Source: Paraperibacillus esterisolvens (GTDB lineage: Bacteria > Bacillota > Bacilli > Bacillales > DSM-1321). From it: DNA of 64,000 bases. Of the stretch, positions 9,108 to 18,275 are shown in pieces. A program made the position numbers and the translations under genes. The stretch covers positions 434,001 to 498,000 of the forward strand of contig NZ_CP143545.1 of NCBI RefSeq assembly GCF_046237625.1, read 5' to 3'. Below the pieces are notes generated by a model that did not search any database, was not told the DNA's origin, and worked only from the letters and a program-made list of their open reading frames with translations. Every line of letters starts with the position of its first letter. Position 1 is the stretch's first letter.

Positions 9108-9192
9108 TGTAAGCGCTATTACTCTATTGTTTTTTAAATATGCATAAAAATTAGTAGATTAGTATAATTTTGAAACGTAAGCGCTAGCAGGT
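9108..9192 (+). promoter_or_regulatory. rocA promoter region with two cre-like sites
   Basis: Two copies of GTAAGCGCTA lie about 75 bases apart on either side of a TATAAT (within AGTATAATTT). The downstream copy (ACGTAAGCGCTAGCA) differs from the CcpA consensus WTGNAANCGNWNNCW at one position; the upstream copy differs at two. The layout suggests carbon catabolite control of the proline/arginine catabolic gene downstream. Confidence 0.45.
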
Positions 9193-9280
9193 AATGCCAA
9201 ATAGAATATCACAATTGAAGACTTGAATATTATCGGTTAGAATAGGTATGTTGATAACTTTTAATAAGGGAGCGATGGGC

Positions 9281-10828
9281 ATGGTACAACCTTATAAGCA
9301 CGAGCCCTTTACGGATTTTTCCGTAGAGTCCAATAAACAGTCTTATCTTGAAGCACTGAAGAAAGTGGAAGGCTATCTTGGCGGGGATTATGATCTTGTA
9401 ATCGGCGGAGAGCGCATTTCTACTGAAGATAAAATTGTCTCTGTGAACCCGGCAGACAAGGAAGAACTGATCGGCCGCGTATCAAAAGCAGACCGTGAGC
9501 TTGCAGAAAAAGCCATGAAGGCCGCAGATGAAGCGTTCACAACATGGAAAAAGACAAAGCCTGAAGTAAGGGCTGATGTATTATTCCGCGCTGCTGCGAT
9601 CATCCGCCGCCGCAAGGATGAGTTCTCTGCACTTCTCACGAAGGAAGCAGGAAAGCCCTGGAACGAAGCTGATGCAGACACAGCAGAAGCAATCGACTTC
9701 CTGGAATTCTATGCACGCCAGATGCTCAAGCTGAAGGACGGTATACCGGTAGAAAGCCGCCCGAATGAATTCAACCGCTTTAACTATATTCCACTGGGAA
9801 TCGGCATCATCATTTCTCCATGGAACTTCCCGTTTGCCATCATGGCCGGCACAACTGTCGCTGCCATTGTAACCGGTAACACGGTCCTCTTGAAGCCGGC
9901 ATCTACGACACCTGTTGTAGCGGCTAAGTTTGTTGAGGTAATGGAAGAAGCAGGACTTCCTAAGGGCGTTCTTAATTTCGTGCCTGGAAGCGGCGCAGAA
10001 GTAGGGGATTATCTTGTGGATCATCCACGCACCCGATTTGTATCCTTCACAGGTTCCCGCGATGTTGGCGTAAGAATCTATGAGCGCGCATCCAAAGTGA
10101 ATGAAGGCCAGATCTGGCTGAAGCGCGTGATCGCTGAAATGGGCGGGAAAGATACTATTGTAGTAGATAAAGAGGCAGACCTTGAGCTTGCGGCACAATC
10201 AATCGTCAAATCTGCGTTCGGATTCTCTGGACAGAAATGCTCCGCGTGTTCACGTGCAGTTATCGTTGAAGATGTATATGATCAAGTATTGCAGCGCGCC
10301 ATCGAGCTTACCAAGGACCTTACAGTTGGGAACCCGGTTGATCCGTCCAACTTTACAGGACCGGTTATCGATAATAATGCGTTCAAGAAAATCATGGAGT
10401 ACATCGAAATCGGCAAGGAAGAAGGAAGAATCGTGGCAGGCGGCGAAGGCGACAACTCTAAAGGCTTCTTCGTACAGCCTACCATCGTAGCTGATGTAGA
10501 TCCTAAGGCACGCCTGATGCAGGAAGAAATCTTCGGCCCGGTCGTTGCATTCGCCAAGGCGAAGGACTTCGATCATGCCATTGAAATTGCCAACAATACA
10601 GAGTACGGCTTGACCGGTGCTGTGATCACGAACAACCGCACCAATATGGAAAAAGCACGCGAAGACTTCCATGTTGGAAATCTATACTTTAACCGCGGAT
10701 GTACCGGCGCTATCGTTGGATACCAGCCATTTGGCGGCTTCAACATGTCAGGTACAGACTCCAAAGCAGGCGGCCCGGACTATCTGGCCCTCCACATGCA
10801 AGGAAAAACAACATCCGAGGCATACTAA
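9281..10828 (+). CDS. rocA: L-glutamate gamma-semialdehyde (1-pyrroline-5-carboxylate) dehydrogenase
   Basis: A 515-residue aldehyde dehydrogenase, exactly the length I recall for B. subtilis RocA. It oxidises glutamate semialdehyde to glutamate with NAD+, the last step of proline and arginine catabolism. Visible landmarks are the N-terminal YKHEPFTDF, the SPWNFPFAI nucleotide-binding segment, the catalytic Glu in AEMGGKD and the nucleophilic Cys in FSGQKCSACSR. The start at 9281 is preferred over upstream ATGs at 9248 and 9275 because AAGGGAGCG is correctly spaced only from 9281. It is a single-gene unit. Genes for the earlier steps (proline dehydrogenase, arginase) are not in the window. 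Confidence 0.93.
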   Translation: MVQPYKHEPFTDFSVESNKQSYLEALKKVEGYLGGDYDLVIGGERISTEDKIVSVNPADKEELIGRVSKADRELAEKAMKAADEAFTTWKKTKPEVRADVLFRAAAIIRRRKDEFSALLTKEAGKPWNEADADTAEAIDFLEFYARQMLKLKDGIPVESRPNEFNRFNYIPLGIGIIISPWNFPFAIMAGTTVAAIVTGNTVLLKPASTTPVVAAKFVEVMEEAGLPKGVLNFVPGSGAEVGDYLVDHPRTRFVSFTGSRDVGVRIYERASKVNEGQIWLKRVIAEMGGKDTIVVDKEADLELAAQSIVKSAFGFSGQKCSACSRAVIVEDVYDQVLQRAIELTKDLTVGNPVDPSNFTGPVIDNNAFKKIMEYIEIGKEEGRIVAGGEGDNSKGFFVQPTIVADVDPKARLMQEEIFGPVVAFAKAKDFDHAIEIANNTEYGLTGAVITNNRTNMEKAREDFHVGNLYFNRGCTGAIVGYQPFGGFNMSGTDSKAGGPDYLALHMQGKTTSEAY

Positions 10829-10838
10829 TAGGCAGAAG

Positions 10839-10862
10839 CCCCGCATTCAGCGGGGTTTTTTG
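10839..10862 (+). terminator. Terminator after rocA
   Basis: CCCCGC-ATTCA-GCGGGG hairpin followed by seven T. Confidence 0.92.
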
Positions 10863-11122
10863 TATGATGGGGGAGACACCATTTTCCGGGTTATTTCCCA
10901 GACAATATTCGCCGGTTTCCGAACGGCACATGTGCCGCAAAGCCAGGGATATGTTAGGCTTTCCGGAATTTAACTAAATGTTTGATTAAACCCATTCGAC
11001 AAGCTGGAAACAAGGCTTCTACACAAAAGGCGGTGATTTGCCGCCCTGCTGTTGCTTTAATGCGAAAAAGTCTGATATTATCATTATATTGTTTAAAAGG
11101 ACGAAAATCGGAGGTGAAAGAA

Positions 11123-11413
11123 ATGAGCCGTATATCGGAGGAACAGGTAAAGCATGCTGCAAACCTTGCGCGTCTTGCCATAACGGAGGAAGAAACGGAG
11201 AAGCTGACAGTCGAGCTTGATGCGATTATTTCTTTTGCTGAGCAACTGAACGAGCTGGACACTGAAAATGTGGCTCCTACTTCTCATGTGCTGGATATGA
11301 AAAACGTGCTTCGTGAGGACAGGGCAGATAAAGGACTTCCTGTTGAGGAAGCCCTGCGCAATGCACCAGACAAAAAGGATGGCTATATCCGTGTGCCATC
11401 CATCATGGATTAA
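11123..11413 (+). CDS. gatC: Aspartyl/glutamyl-tRNA amidotransferase subunit C
   Basis: The small subunit (96 residues) of the GatCAB amidotransferase, which converts misacylated Glu-tRNA-Gln to Gln-tRNA-Gln. The protein opens MSRISEEQVKHAANLARL and keeps the conserved late segment (VLREDRADKGLP...). The start at 11123 is fixed by GGAGGTG seven bases upstream; the longer open frame to 10982 is not coding-like. GatA follows after 12 bases. Confidence 0.95.
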   Translation: MSRISEEQVKHAANLARLAITEEETEKLTVELDAIISFAEQLNELDTENVAPTSHVLDMKNVLREDRADKGLPVEEALRNAPDKKDGYIRVPSIMD

Positions 11414-11425
11414 GGGGGGGATCTC

Positions 11426-12883
11426 ATGTCATTGCTAGATCATAAAATTTCCGAGCTGCATGAATTATTACATAAGAAAGAAATTCAGCCTTCCGATCTT
11501 GCTGCCGCCTCTTTCAAGCGAATTGAAGAGACCGATCAAAGGATCAAGGCCTTTTTGACATTGAATGAAGAGGGCGCAAAGAAAGAAGCAGAACTTCTTG
11601 ACGAAAAGATGGCATCCGGTGAAGAGACCGGACCTTTATTTGGCCTGCCTATCGGGATCAAGGATAACATCGTCACCCGGAACCTGCGCACTACCTGCGG
11701 AAGCAGGATCCTCGAGAACTTCGACCCGATCTATAGTGCTACTGCCGTCAAGAAGCTCAGCAGTGCAGGAATGATCACGATTGGAAAGCTGAATATGGAT
11801 GAATTCGGCATGGGTTCTTCAAATGAAAACTCCGCCTACCAAAATACGCTGAACCCCTGGAATACAGATTATGTCCCAGGCGGGTCTTCAGGCGGTTCTG
11901 CTGCAGCAGTGGCAGCAGGGCAGGTTCCATTCTCCCTGGGTTCTGATACAGGCGGCTCCATCCGCCAGCCGGCCGCATTCTGCGGAGTGGTCGGATTAAA
12001 GCCGACATATGGCCGGGTATCCCGTTACGGGCTCGTGGCATTTGCCTCCTCACTGGAGCAGATTGGCCCGATCACACGGACTGTTGAGGATAACGCATAT
12101 CTCCTGCAGGCGCTGGCCGGACTAGATCCAATGGATTCAACCTCCGCAGATATACCGGTGCCCGACTATACGAAGAGCCTGACGGGAGACATTAAAGGGC
12201 TTCGGATTGCGGTTCCAAAGGAATATCTCGGAGAAGGAGTCAGTGAACCTGCGAGAAAATCTGTGCTTGATTCACTGAAGGTGCTGGAGAGCCTGGGAGC
12301 TGTCTGGGAAGAGGTATCGCTTCCCCATTCCAAATACGCCCTGGCTGCCTACTATCTTTTGTCATCCTCAGAAGCATCTGCAAACCTGTCGCGCTTTGAC
12401 GGGGTAAAATACGGATACCGTACCGAAAACGCCTCAAATCTGCTGGAGATGTACAAGCAGACACGCGCAGAGGGCTTTGGAGACGAAGTGAAGCGCCGGA
12501 TCATGCTCGGCACATTCTCACTGAGCTCAGGCTATTATGATGCCTATTATAAAAAAGCCCAGCAGGTCCGTACGCTGATCAAAAAAGACTTTGAAGATGT
12601 ATTTCGAAAATACGATGTTATCATCGGACCGACGACTCCGACTCCTGCTTTCAGGGTGGGAGAAAAAACGGATGATCCTCTTACCATGTATGCGAATGAT
12701 ATCTTAACCATCCCTGTAAACCTTGCCGGAGTGCCTGGTATATCTATTCCATGCGGATTCTCGGACGGTCTTCCGCTCGGCCTGCAGATCATCGGGAAGC
12801 ACTTTGATGAAGAAACAGTATATAGAACGGCCCATGCATTTGAGCAGGCAACAGATTTCCATAACAAGAGACCAGGATTGTAA
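11426..12883 (+). CDS. gatA: Glutamyl-tRNA(Gln) amidotransferase subunit A
   Basis: A 485-residue amidase-signature enzyme that supplies ammonia from glutamine to the GatB active site. The Ser-cisSer-Lys catalytic triad is intact: Lys79 in GLPIGIKD, Ser154 in GGSSGGS and Ser178 in DTGGSIR, at the same numbers as in characterised GatA proteins. Strong ribosome site, 12 bases after gatC and 13 before gatB. Confidence 0.97.
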   Translation: MSLLDHKISELHELLHKKEIQPSDLAAASFKRIEETDQRIKAFLTLNEEGAKKEAELLDEKMASGEETGPLFGLPIGIKDNIVTRNLRTTCGSRILENFDPIYSATAVKKLSSAGMITIGKLNMDEFGMGSSNENSAYQNTLNPWNTDYVPGGSSGGSAAAVAAGQVPFSLGSDTGGSIRQPAAFCGVVGLKPTYGRVSRYGLVAFASSLEQIGPITRTVEDNAYLLQALAGLDPMDSTSADIPVPDYTKSLTGDIKGLRIAVPKEYLGEGVSEPARKSVLDSLKVLESLGAVWEEVSLPHSKYALAAYYLLSSSEASANLSRFDGVKYGYRTENASNLLEMYKQTRAEGFGDEVKRRIMLGTFSLSSGYYDAYYKKAQQVRTLIKKDFEDVFRKYDVIIGPTTPTPAFRVGEKTDDPLTMYANDILTIPVNLAGVPGISIPCGFSDGLPLGLQIIGKHFDEETVYRTAHAFEQATDFHNKRPGL

Positions 12884-12896
12884 GGGGGGACTTTAG

Positions 12897-14327
12897 ATGA
12901 GGTATGATACGGTCATCGGACTTGAAGTCCACGTCGAGCTGAAAACAGAATCAAAAATTTTCTCCGCGAGTCCGAACCATTTCGGGGCAGATCCCAATAC
13001 AAACACAAGTGTCATCGACCTCGGCTATCCGGGCGTCCTGCCGGTTCTTAATAAAAAGGCAGTGGAGTATGCCATGAAGGCAGCACTGGCCCTGAACTGC
13101 GAGGTTGCAGAAATCACGAAGTTCGACAGGAAGAACTATTTTTACCCGGATAATCCGAAGGCTTACCAAATCTCACAGTTCGATAAGCCGATCGGGGAAA
13201 ATGGCTGGATAGAGATTGAAGTGAACGGGACGAAGAAAAAAATCGGCATCACAAGAATCCACATGGAAGAAGATGCAGGGAAACTGACACATACAGGCGA
13301 CGGGTACTCCCTTGTCGACTATAACCGCCAGGGCACACCGCTAGTAGAAATTGTTTCAGAGCCTGATATTTCTTCCCCTGAGGAAGCTTATGCCTATCTT
13401 GAAAAGCTTAAATCCATCATTCAATATACAGGCGTTTCGGACTGCAAAATGGAAGAAGGCTCACTGCGCTGTGATGCCAATATTTCCTTGAAGCCTTCCG
13501 GGCAGGAGGAATTCGGCACCAAGACGGAGCTGAAGAACCTGAACTCGTTCAACTTTGTCAGAAAGGGACTGGAGTTTGAAGAAAAGCGCCAGGCTGAGGT
13601 CCTTGATTCCGGCGGGGAAATCCTTCAGGAAACACGCCGTTTTGATGAAGCAACAGGCAGAACCATCCTGATGCGTGTTAAAGAAGGCTCTGATGATTAC
13701 CGCTACTTCCCCGAGCCGGACCTGGTTGAGGTTTATATCGATGAAGAGTGGAAGAACTCCATCCGGGCTGAAATTCCAGAGCTTCCCGATGAGCGCAAAA
13801 AGCGTTACACAGAAGAGTACAATCTGCCGGCTTATGATGCAGCAGTGCTGACTGTAACCAAGGAAACAGCTGACTTTTTTGAAGCTTCAATCGCTGCCGG
13901 GGCAGATGCCAAGCAGGCATCGAACTGGATCATGGGCGAGCTGTCTGCGTATCTTAATGCGGAAGGCATTGAGCTCCACGACACGGAGCTCACGCCGGAG
14001 AGTTTAGCCGGGCTGATTAAACTGATAGGAGACGGCACCATCTCGACGAAGATTGCCAAACAGGTATTCAAGGAAATGGTCGAAAAGGGCGGCAGCGCCG
14101 AAGCTATCGTAAAGGAGAAGGGGCTTGTCCAGATCTCGGATGAAGGAACCCTCCGGACGATCATCAACGAAGCGCTTGATAACAATCCTCAGTCGATCGA
14201 AGACTTTAAGGGCGGCAAGCAGAAGGCAGTCGGTTTTCTAGTCGGACAGATTATGAAAGCTACAAAGGGGCAGGCGAATCCGCCGCTCGTTAATAAGCTT
14301 CTGATGGAAGAAATCCAGAAGCGCTGA
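12897..14327 (+). CDS. gatB: Aspartyl/glutamyl-tRNA amidotransferase subunit B
   Basis: The kinase/transamidase subunit (476 residues) of GatCAB. It begins RYDTVIGLEVHVEL, carries the KNLNSFNFVRKGLEFE segment of the catalytic cradle and ends in the YqeY-like helical tail (GFLVGQIMKATKGQANP) that binds tRNA. Length is normal. It is last in the gatCAB operon, followed by a terminator. In B. subtilis dgkB lies shortly downstream; here that gene is 46 kb away. Confidence 0.97.
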   Translation: MRYDTVIGLEVHVELKTESKIFSASPNHFGADPNTNTSVIDLGYPGVLPVLNKKAVEYAMKAALALNCEVAEITKFDRKNYFYPDNPKAYQISQFDKPIGENGWIEIEVNGTKKKIGITRIHMEEDAGKLTHTGDGYSLVDYNRQGTPLVEIVSEPDISSPEEAYAYLEKLKSIIQYTGVSDCKMEEGSLRCDANISLKPSGQEEFGTKTELKNLNSFNFVRKGLEFEEKRQAEVLDSGGEILQETRRFDEATGRTILMRVKEGSDDYRYFPEPDLVEVYIDEEWKNSIRAEIPELPDERKKRYTEEYNLPAYDAAVLTVTKETADFFEASIAAGADAKQASNWIMGELSAYLNAEGIELHDTELTPESLAGLIKLIGDGTISTKIAKQVFKEMVEKGGSAEAIVKEKGLVQISDEGTLRTIINEALDNNPQSIEDFKGGKQKAVGFLVGQIMKATKGQANPPLVNKLLMEEIQKR

Positions 14328-14329
14328 TA

Positions 14330-14367
14330 AAAGCATTTCCTGGCGATATAGCCGGGAATGCTTTTTT
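14330..14367 (+). terminator. Terminator after gatB
   Basis: AAAGCATTTCCTGGC ... GCCGGGAATGCTTT inverted repeat ending in a run of T. Confidence 0.88.
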
Positions 14368-14443
14368 AATTCCAGAAAAAAGGGGATACGGCTCATATGT
14401 CGAATTTTTTTAAGGGGAGATATTGAAGAGGAGTGTGATTCGG

Positions 14444-15373
14444 ATGAAAATGCTGACTCAAGAGGAATTTCAAAAAGCGGAAACATACATACAGGAAAGT
14501 GCAAGAAAGCTTGACTCGAGGATGTTTGAATTCTATTTTAAGGGGGGGACCGTGGAAGCGGCAGTTGATGAGCTTTTAAACTACCAAAATAGTGATGGAG
14601 GTTTCGGAAGGTCCATCGAGCCGGATTTCAGGCTGGAGCAATCCTCTCCGATGGCGACGACGATCGGCCTGCAGTATGCAGGAGAGCTGGGATTAGGTTC
14701 GGAGCATGTCATCATTCAAAAGGCTGTAGCTTATCTGCTGGAGACCTATGATCACGAACAGAACAGGTGGCATGGAGTTCCTGAAGCTGTAAACAAGGTA
14801 CCGCATGCCCCGTGGTGGAATTACGACACAGAAAAAGGCCGCAGCGGTGCACAGAGTTCATGGGCAAATCCAAATGCCGAGATAACCGGTTACATCCGTA
14901 AATATTCGGAGCTGGTTCCGAAGTCATTCGTAAAAACCCTGACCGAGCTTGCCCTGGAAGAATTAAAGTCACTTCCCGACAAGATGGAAATGCACGATCT
15001 TCTATGCTATCTGAGACTTCTCGGAACCTTTGAAGGACAGGAGCGGGAAGCTGTGCTGGATAAATTGAAAAAAGCTGCACAGGAAAAAGTCGCAGTGACC
15101 GAGGATGAGTGGAAGGGCTACGGACTCAAGCCCATCCAGGTTGCTGATTCCCCTGAAGCCGAACTTGCCGGCTTATTTCAGGACGATATTCAGGCCTGCC
15201 TGGATTTTGAAATCAGCCGGATGGACCCGGAAGGCTTCTGGGGCCCGAACTGGACCTGGTTCGGCCAGTATGAGGAAGACTGGAAAACTGCCGAAGCGGA
15301 CTGGAAGGGCAGCCTGACAGTGAGTACGTTGAAGGTGCTGAGGGAATTTGGGCGGATTGAAGGGCGGCAGTAG
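14444..15373 (+). CDS. Alpha-alpha toroid (prenyltransferase/terpene-cyclase-like) protein
   Basis: A soluble protein of about 309 residues without a signal peptide. The repeat LLNYQNSDGGFGRSIEPDF near residue 40 is the QW/GGFG type motif seen in alpha-alpha toroid proteins (squalene cyclases, prenyltransferases). A second aromatic-rich repeat lies near the C-terminus (RMDPEGFWGPNWTWFGQY). The DXDD catalytic motif of terpene cyclases is not visible, so enzymatic cyclisation is not implied. ATG 14444 is used (GAGGAG 11 bases upstream); a TTG at 14423 after AAGGGGAG is an alternative. It stands alone after the gatB terminator. Function unknown. Confidence 0.7.
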   Translation: MKMLTQEEFQKAETYIQESARKLDSRMFEFYFKGGTVEAAVDELLNYQNSDGGFGRSIEPDFRLEQSSPMATTIGLQYAGELGLGSEHVIIQKAVAYLLETYDHEQNRWHGVPEAVNKVPHAPWWNYDTEKGRSGAQSSWANPNAEITGYIRKYSELVPKSFVKTLTELALEELKSLPDKMEMHDLLCYLRLLGTFEGQEREAVLDKLKKAAQEKVAVTEDEWKGYGLKPIQVADSPEAELAGLFQDDIQACLDFEISRMDPEGFWGPNWTWFGQYEEDWKTAEADWKGSLTVSTLKVLREFGRIEGRQ

Positions 15374-15464
15374 AGGAGAGGCCGGTCACGTGCTTTTGTA
15401 ATCTGGACGTATGTATTTGGCATACGTCTTTTAACTATGTTAACGAGATAGGAGGGGGGATATA

Positions 15465-15968
15465 ATGATCATTTTAGAAACAGAGAGGCTGTATCTGAGG
15501 CAGTATAAAAGTGAGGACGTATATTATTACATGCAATTTTTTCAGGTGCAGCAGCTATGGAATATTATCAAGCTCCCTTTAGCTTAGAACAAACCCATAA
15601 CTGGATAAAGAAAAACCAGTATAGGTACGAAAAGGATGGTTATGGTTTATAGGGAGTATGCTTTAAGGAAAATAATGAGTTAATAGGTGATTGTGGTCTT
15701 GTTAAACAGAAAGTTGACGGGAAAACAGAGTAAGATTGGCTGTCATATCAATGAAAAATACTGGTCAAATAGCTATGCTGCTGAAGCAGCCGAGAGTTGT
15801 TAGGATTATGGCTTTTATCAATTAGAGCTGGATAGATTGATCAGTATAATAGATCCGAAAAACACTCCATCAATCCGCGCGGCAGAAAAAATCGGCTTTA
15901 ATAAAGAAAAAGAATCGTTAATATTCGGTAAAAAACATGCTATATATGCTGGATGCAAGGTTACATAA
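15465..15968 (+). pseudogene. Decayed GNAT acetyltransferase
   Basis: A normal beginning (strong GGAGGGGG site, then MIILETERLYLRQYK) is followed by several frameshifts and in-frame stops. The remaining segments, spread over the frames, still spell a RimJ/RimL-type GNAT: HNWIKKNQYRYEKDGYG, NNELIGDCGLVKQKVDG, INEKYWSNSYAAEAAE, and finally DPKNTPSIRAAEKIGF with an end at TAA 15966. These pieces in this order are diagnostic of N-acetyltransferases acting on protein N-termini or small substrates. The gene cannot make an intact enzyme. Confidence 0.85.
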
Positions 15969-16048
15969 GAAATGTGTTTAGCTGTGAATATGGAAGCTAT
16001 GTGTCAATGGCCATAAGTTCAGTTTAATAAGAGGCTGCATGCAGTCTT

Positions 16049-17005
16049 TTATCCATTCAGAAAAAACTTCCAGTAAATTACACAGGCGAAAGTACACAGC
16101 CAGGAAATAAACCCGAAAGCGGTAACAATAGTTGTTTCGGACCATCCATATTTTATGCTGTAGTGATAGTGAATTGGAGTCATTTTAAAGCTGCGCTTGT
16201 GAGTTAGTTTAAAGGAAGAGACCTGCAATATTACTGAAAGCTGTTCCGCAAAATAGATAAAGAACAAAACGGGGATTAAAATTTCCACTTTCTCAATAAC
16301 CGCAAGAAATGAAAGTGAGCCTCCTATAGCCAGAGACCCCGTATCTCCCATAAAAGCCTTGGCCGGGTATATATTGTAAATAAGAAAGCCGAGCAGGCAC
16401 CCGATCATAATCAGACAAAAAAACTGCACTTCAGATCTGTCTGTAATCATAAAAAAGAAAAAGTATGTAGGAATCGAAACAACTCCTAAAAGACCGTCCA
16501 ATCCATCGGTGAAGTTAATGGCATTTGCAGAGCCTACAACAAAAAGGGTTATGACAATAACATATACTGCCAGTGGGAGATCCAGAGAAATGTTATGGAT
16601 TATATTTATGCTTGTATTTATGCCCAGTTCGTTGATGACATAGTAAAGCAAAGTACCCGTGAAAGTAAATTGAAAAATAAGTTTGGTTTTGCTGGACACA
16701 CCTCCTGGATCCTGACGGGAAGCTTTCCAAAAATCGTCCAGAAAGCCAATAAACCCAAAAAGGAGATAAGTGACAGACAAGAAATACATGAGCGGAGTAG
16801 GTGAAATAAGAAGAGATACTAAAATTCCAATAAGGAGTATGAGTCCAAACATCAATGGAGTGCCTTTCTTCAACTGATGATCCGAAGGAAGCTCTTTTCT
16901 GATAGGCTGAATGAGCCTGAGTTTTCTCAATACAGCGATTAAGACCGGTGATAGAATTGAAACAGCCGCAAAAGCAATGAGTGCCGGGATTATTTGATCT
17001 CTCAT
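16049..17005 (-). CDS. MraY-family phospho-N-acetylmuramoyl-pentapeptide transferase paralogue
   Basis: A polytopic membrane protein of 318 residues with about ten hydrophobic segments, in the MraY/WecA polyprenyl-phosphate sugar-1-phosphate transferase family. Conserved cytoplasmic motifs are present: DDFWKASRQDPGGVSSKTK (DDxxK), NAINFTDGLDGLLG and FMGDTGSLAIGG. The usual HHH element reads HYH within PIHYHYS. Housekeeping mraY sits in the mur/dcw cluster; this copy is alone, with no other cell-wall gene beside it, so it is probably a second paralogue for lipid I or another lipid-linked sugar. Its DNA looks AT-richer than its neighbours. Start ATG at 17005; TTTACTCCTTTT on the plus strand represents its AGGAG site. 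Confidence 0.85.
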   Translation of the reverse strand: MRDQIIPALIAFAAVSILSPVLIAVLRKLRLIQPIRKELPSDHQLKKGTPLMFGLILLIGILVSLLISPTPLMYFLSVTYLLFGFIGFLDDFWKASRQDPGGVSSKTKLIFQFTFTGTLLYYVINELGINTSINIIHNISLDLPLAVYVIVITLFVVGSANAINFTDGLDGLLGVVSIPTYFFFFMITDRSEVQFFCLIMIGCLLGFLIYNIYPAKAFMGDTGSLAIGGSLSFLAVIEKVEILIPVLFFIYFAEQLSVILQVSSFKLTHKRSFKMTPIHYHYSIKYGWSETTIVTAFGFISWLCTFACVIYWKFFLNG

Positions 17006-17169
17006 TCATTTACTCCTTTTCACTTTTCTAGCTATATAAATTACTTCTATAAAACTCTTTTATTTCCTCCAGCCATATTAATCTCCTGGGCAAACTTACT
17101 AGATAAGCGGGTTAAATCCTGGGTACTGATCAAGTGATGCACCGGAACCAAATTTTCTAATAATTTTTA

Positions 17170-17184
17170 TTGTAATCGGTTACA
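17170..17184 (+). promoter_or_regulatory. cre (CcpA) site upstream of the LacI regulator
   Basis: TTGTAATCGGTTACA fits the catabolite-responsive element WTGNAANCGNWNNCW at every defined position and contains the palindrome TGTAATCGGTTACA. It lies about 57 bases upstream of the regulator start, suggesting CcpA control of this sugar locus. Confidence 0.6.
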
Positions 17185-17207
17185 TGATGAGATATCATAT
17201 AGTTATT

Positions 17208-17221
17208 CCGAAACGTTTCGG
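17208..17221 (+). promoter_or_regulatory. LacI-family operator 1 (autoregulatory)
   Basis: CCGAAACGTTTCGG is a perfect 14-base palindrome with the central CG typical of LacI-family operators. It sits 19 bases upstream of the regulator start. The same core recurs twice upstream of the debranching-enzyme gene. Confidence 0.8.
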
Positions 17222-17240
17222 ATGTGTTGGAGGAATCAGG

Positions 17241-18251
17241 ATGACAACGATAAAAGATATAGCCAGGGTGGCAGGGGTTTCAGTTACAACTGTATCCCGA
17301 GCACTGAATGGCTACTCGGATGTAAATGAAAAGACCCGGCAGAAGATCATTAAGGTCTCAAAGGAGCTGAATTACAGTCCCAATACGCTTGCCCGAAGCC
17401 TGGTTATGAAGAAGTCCAGGACAATCGGCCTTCTGGTTTCCGGCTTGGAGAAGTCGAGCATCAAGGACAATTTTACGTTCCAGGTGCTGGCCGGAGTGAA
17501 TGAATTCATTACAGAATCAGAGTATGATCTTGTTTTATTCAGCACCACTTCCACAAAGCAGCGGGAGAAAACCTATTCGCAGCTATGTAAGGAGCGGCGT
17601 GTGGATGGTGTGATCATCCAGGGAATCCGTACGGATGATCCTTATCTCCATGAGGTTGTGGAAAGCAATATTCCGTGCATGCTGATTGATATTCCGATTG
17701 TGACAGACACGGTCGGCTATGTAACGACGGATAATGTGGAAGGGGCACGGCTCGCCTGTGAGCATCTTATCAGCCTCGGGCACCGGAACATTGCAATGGT
17801 GAACGGCCATGATTTTGCGTTTGTAAGCAAGGAAAGGCTGGAAGGCTTTGCTGCGGCTATGGCTGATGAGGGGATCAGCGTCAATCACGAGTGGCTGATC
17901 AACGGGGAATTTAACGAAGATACAGCGGAGGAAAGGGCATTCGTGCTTTTAAAAGAACATCCTGAGATCACGGCTGTATTTTGTGCGAGCGACCTGATGG
18001 CCCTTGGTGTCATCAAGGCTGCGAAAAGGCTGGGCTTGGACGTCCCATCGCAATTGTCGGTGATTGGTTATGATGATATCCTGCTCGCTGCCTATGTCAC
18101 ACCCTCCTTGACCACCATCTCCCAGAACATCTCCCAGATGGGCTATGAGGCCGTCAAGCATCTGGTGGACACGCTTGAGGGGGAAGTGGAACCAAAGGTC
18201 ATTTCATTGAAAGCGGAATTGAAAGTCAGGGAAACGACGTCCTCTGTGTAA
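17241..18251 (+). CDS. LacI-family transcriptional regulator of an oligosaccharide locus
   Basis: A 336-residue LacI/GalR regulator. The N-terminal helix-turn-helix is unmistakable (TTIKDIARVAGVSVTTVSRALNGY, residues 2-25), followed by the hinge helix SPNTLARSL and a periplasmic-binding-protein-like effector domain (GVIIQGIR, ASDLMALGVIKAA, SVIGYDD). The start at 17241 is set by GGAGG and by the position of the helix-turn-helix; the longer frame from 17184 would run through the operator. It most likely represses itself and the downstream glycosidase/transporter genes by binding the palindromes around 17208, 18437 and 18493. Confidence 0.92.
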   Translation: MTTIKDIARVAGVSVTTVSRALNGYSDVNEKTRQKIIKVSKELNYSPNTLARSLVMKKSRTIGLLVSGLEKSSIKDNFTFQVLAGVNEFITESEYDLVLFSTTSTKQREKTYSQLCKERRVDGVIIQGIRTDDPYLHEVVESNIPCMLIDIPIVTDTVGYVTTDNVEGARLACEHLISLGHRNIAMVNGHDFAFVSKERLEGFAAAMADEGISVNHEWLINGEFNEDTAEERAFVLLKEHPEITAVFCASDLMALGVIKAAKRLGLDVPSQLSVIGYDDILLAAYVTPSLTTISQNISQMGYEAVKHLVDTLEGEVEPKVISLKAELKVRETTSSV

Positions 18252-18275
18252 GGGAGGAGCTGCGGAAGACAGGCC

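Noticed and set aside
9581..10198. Minus-strand frame inside rocA
   Set aside because: Fully inside a conserved gene, no start signal; a shadow frame.
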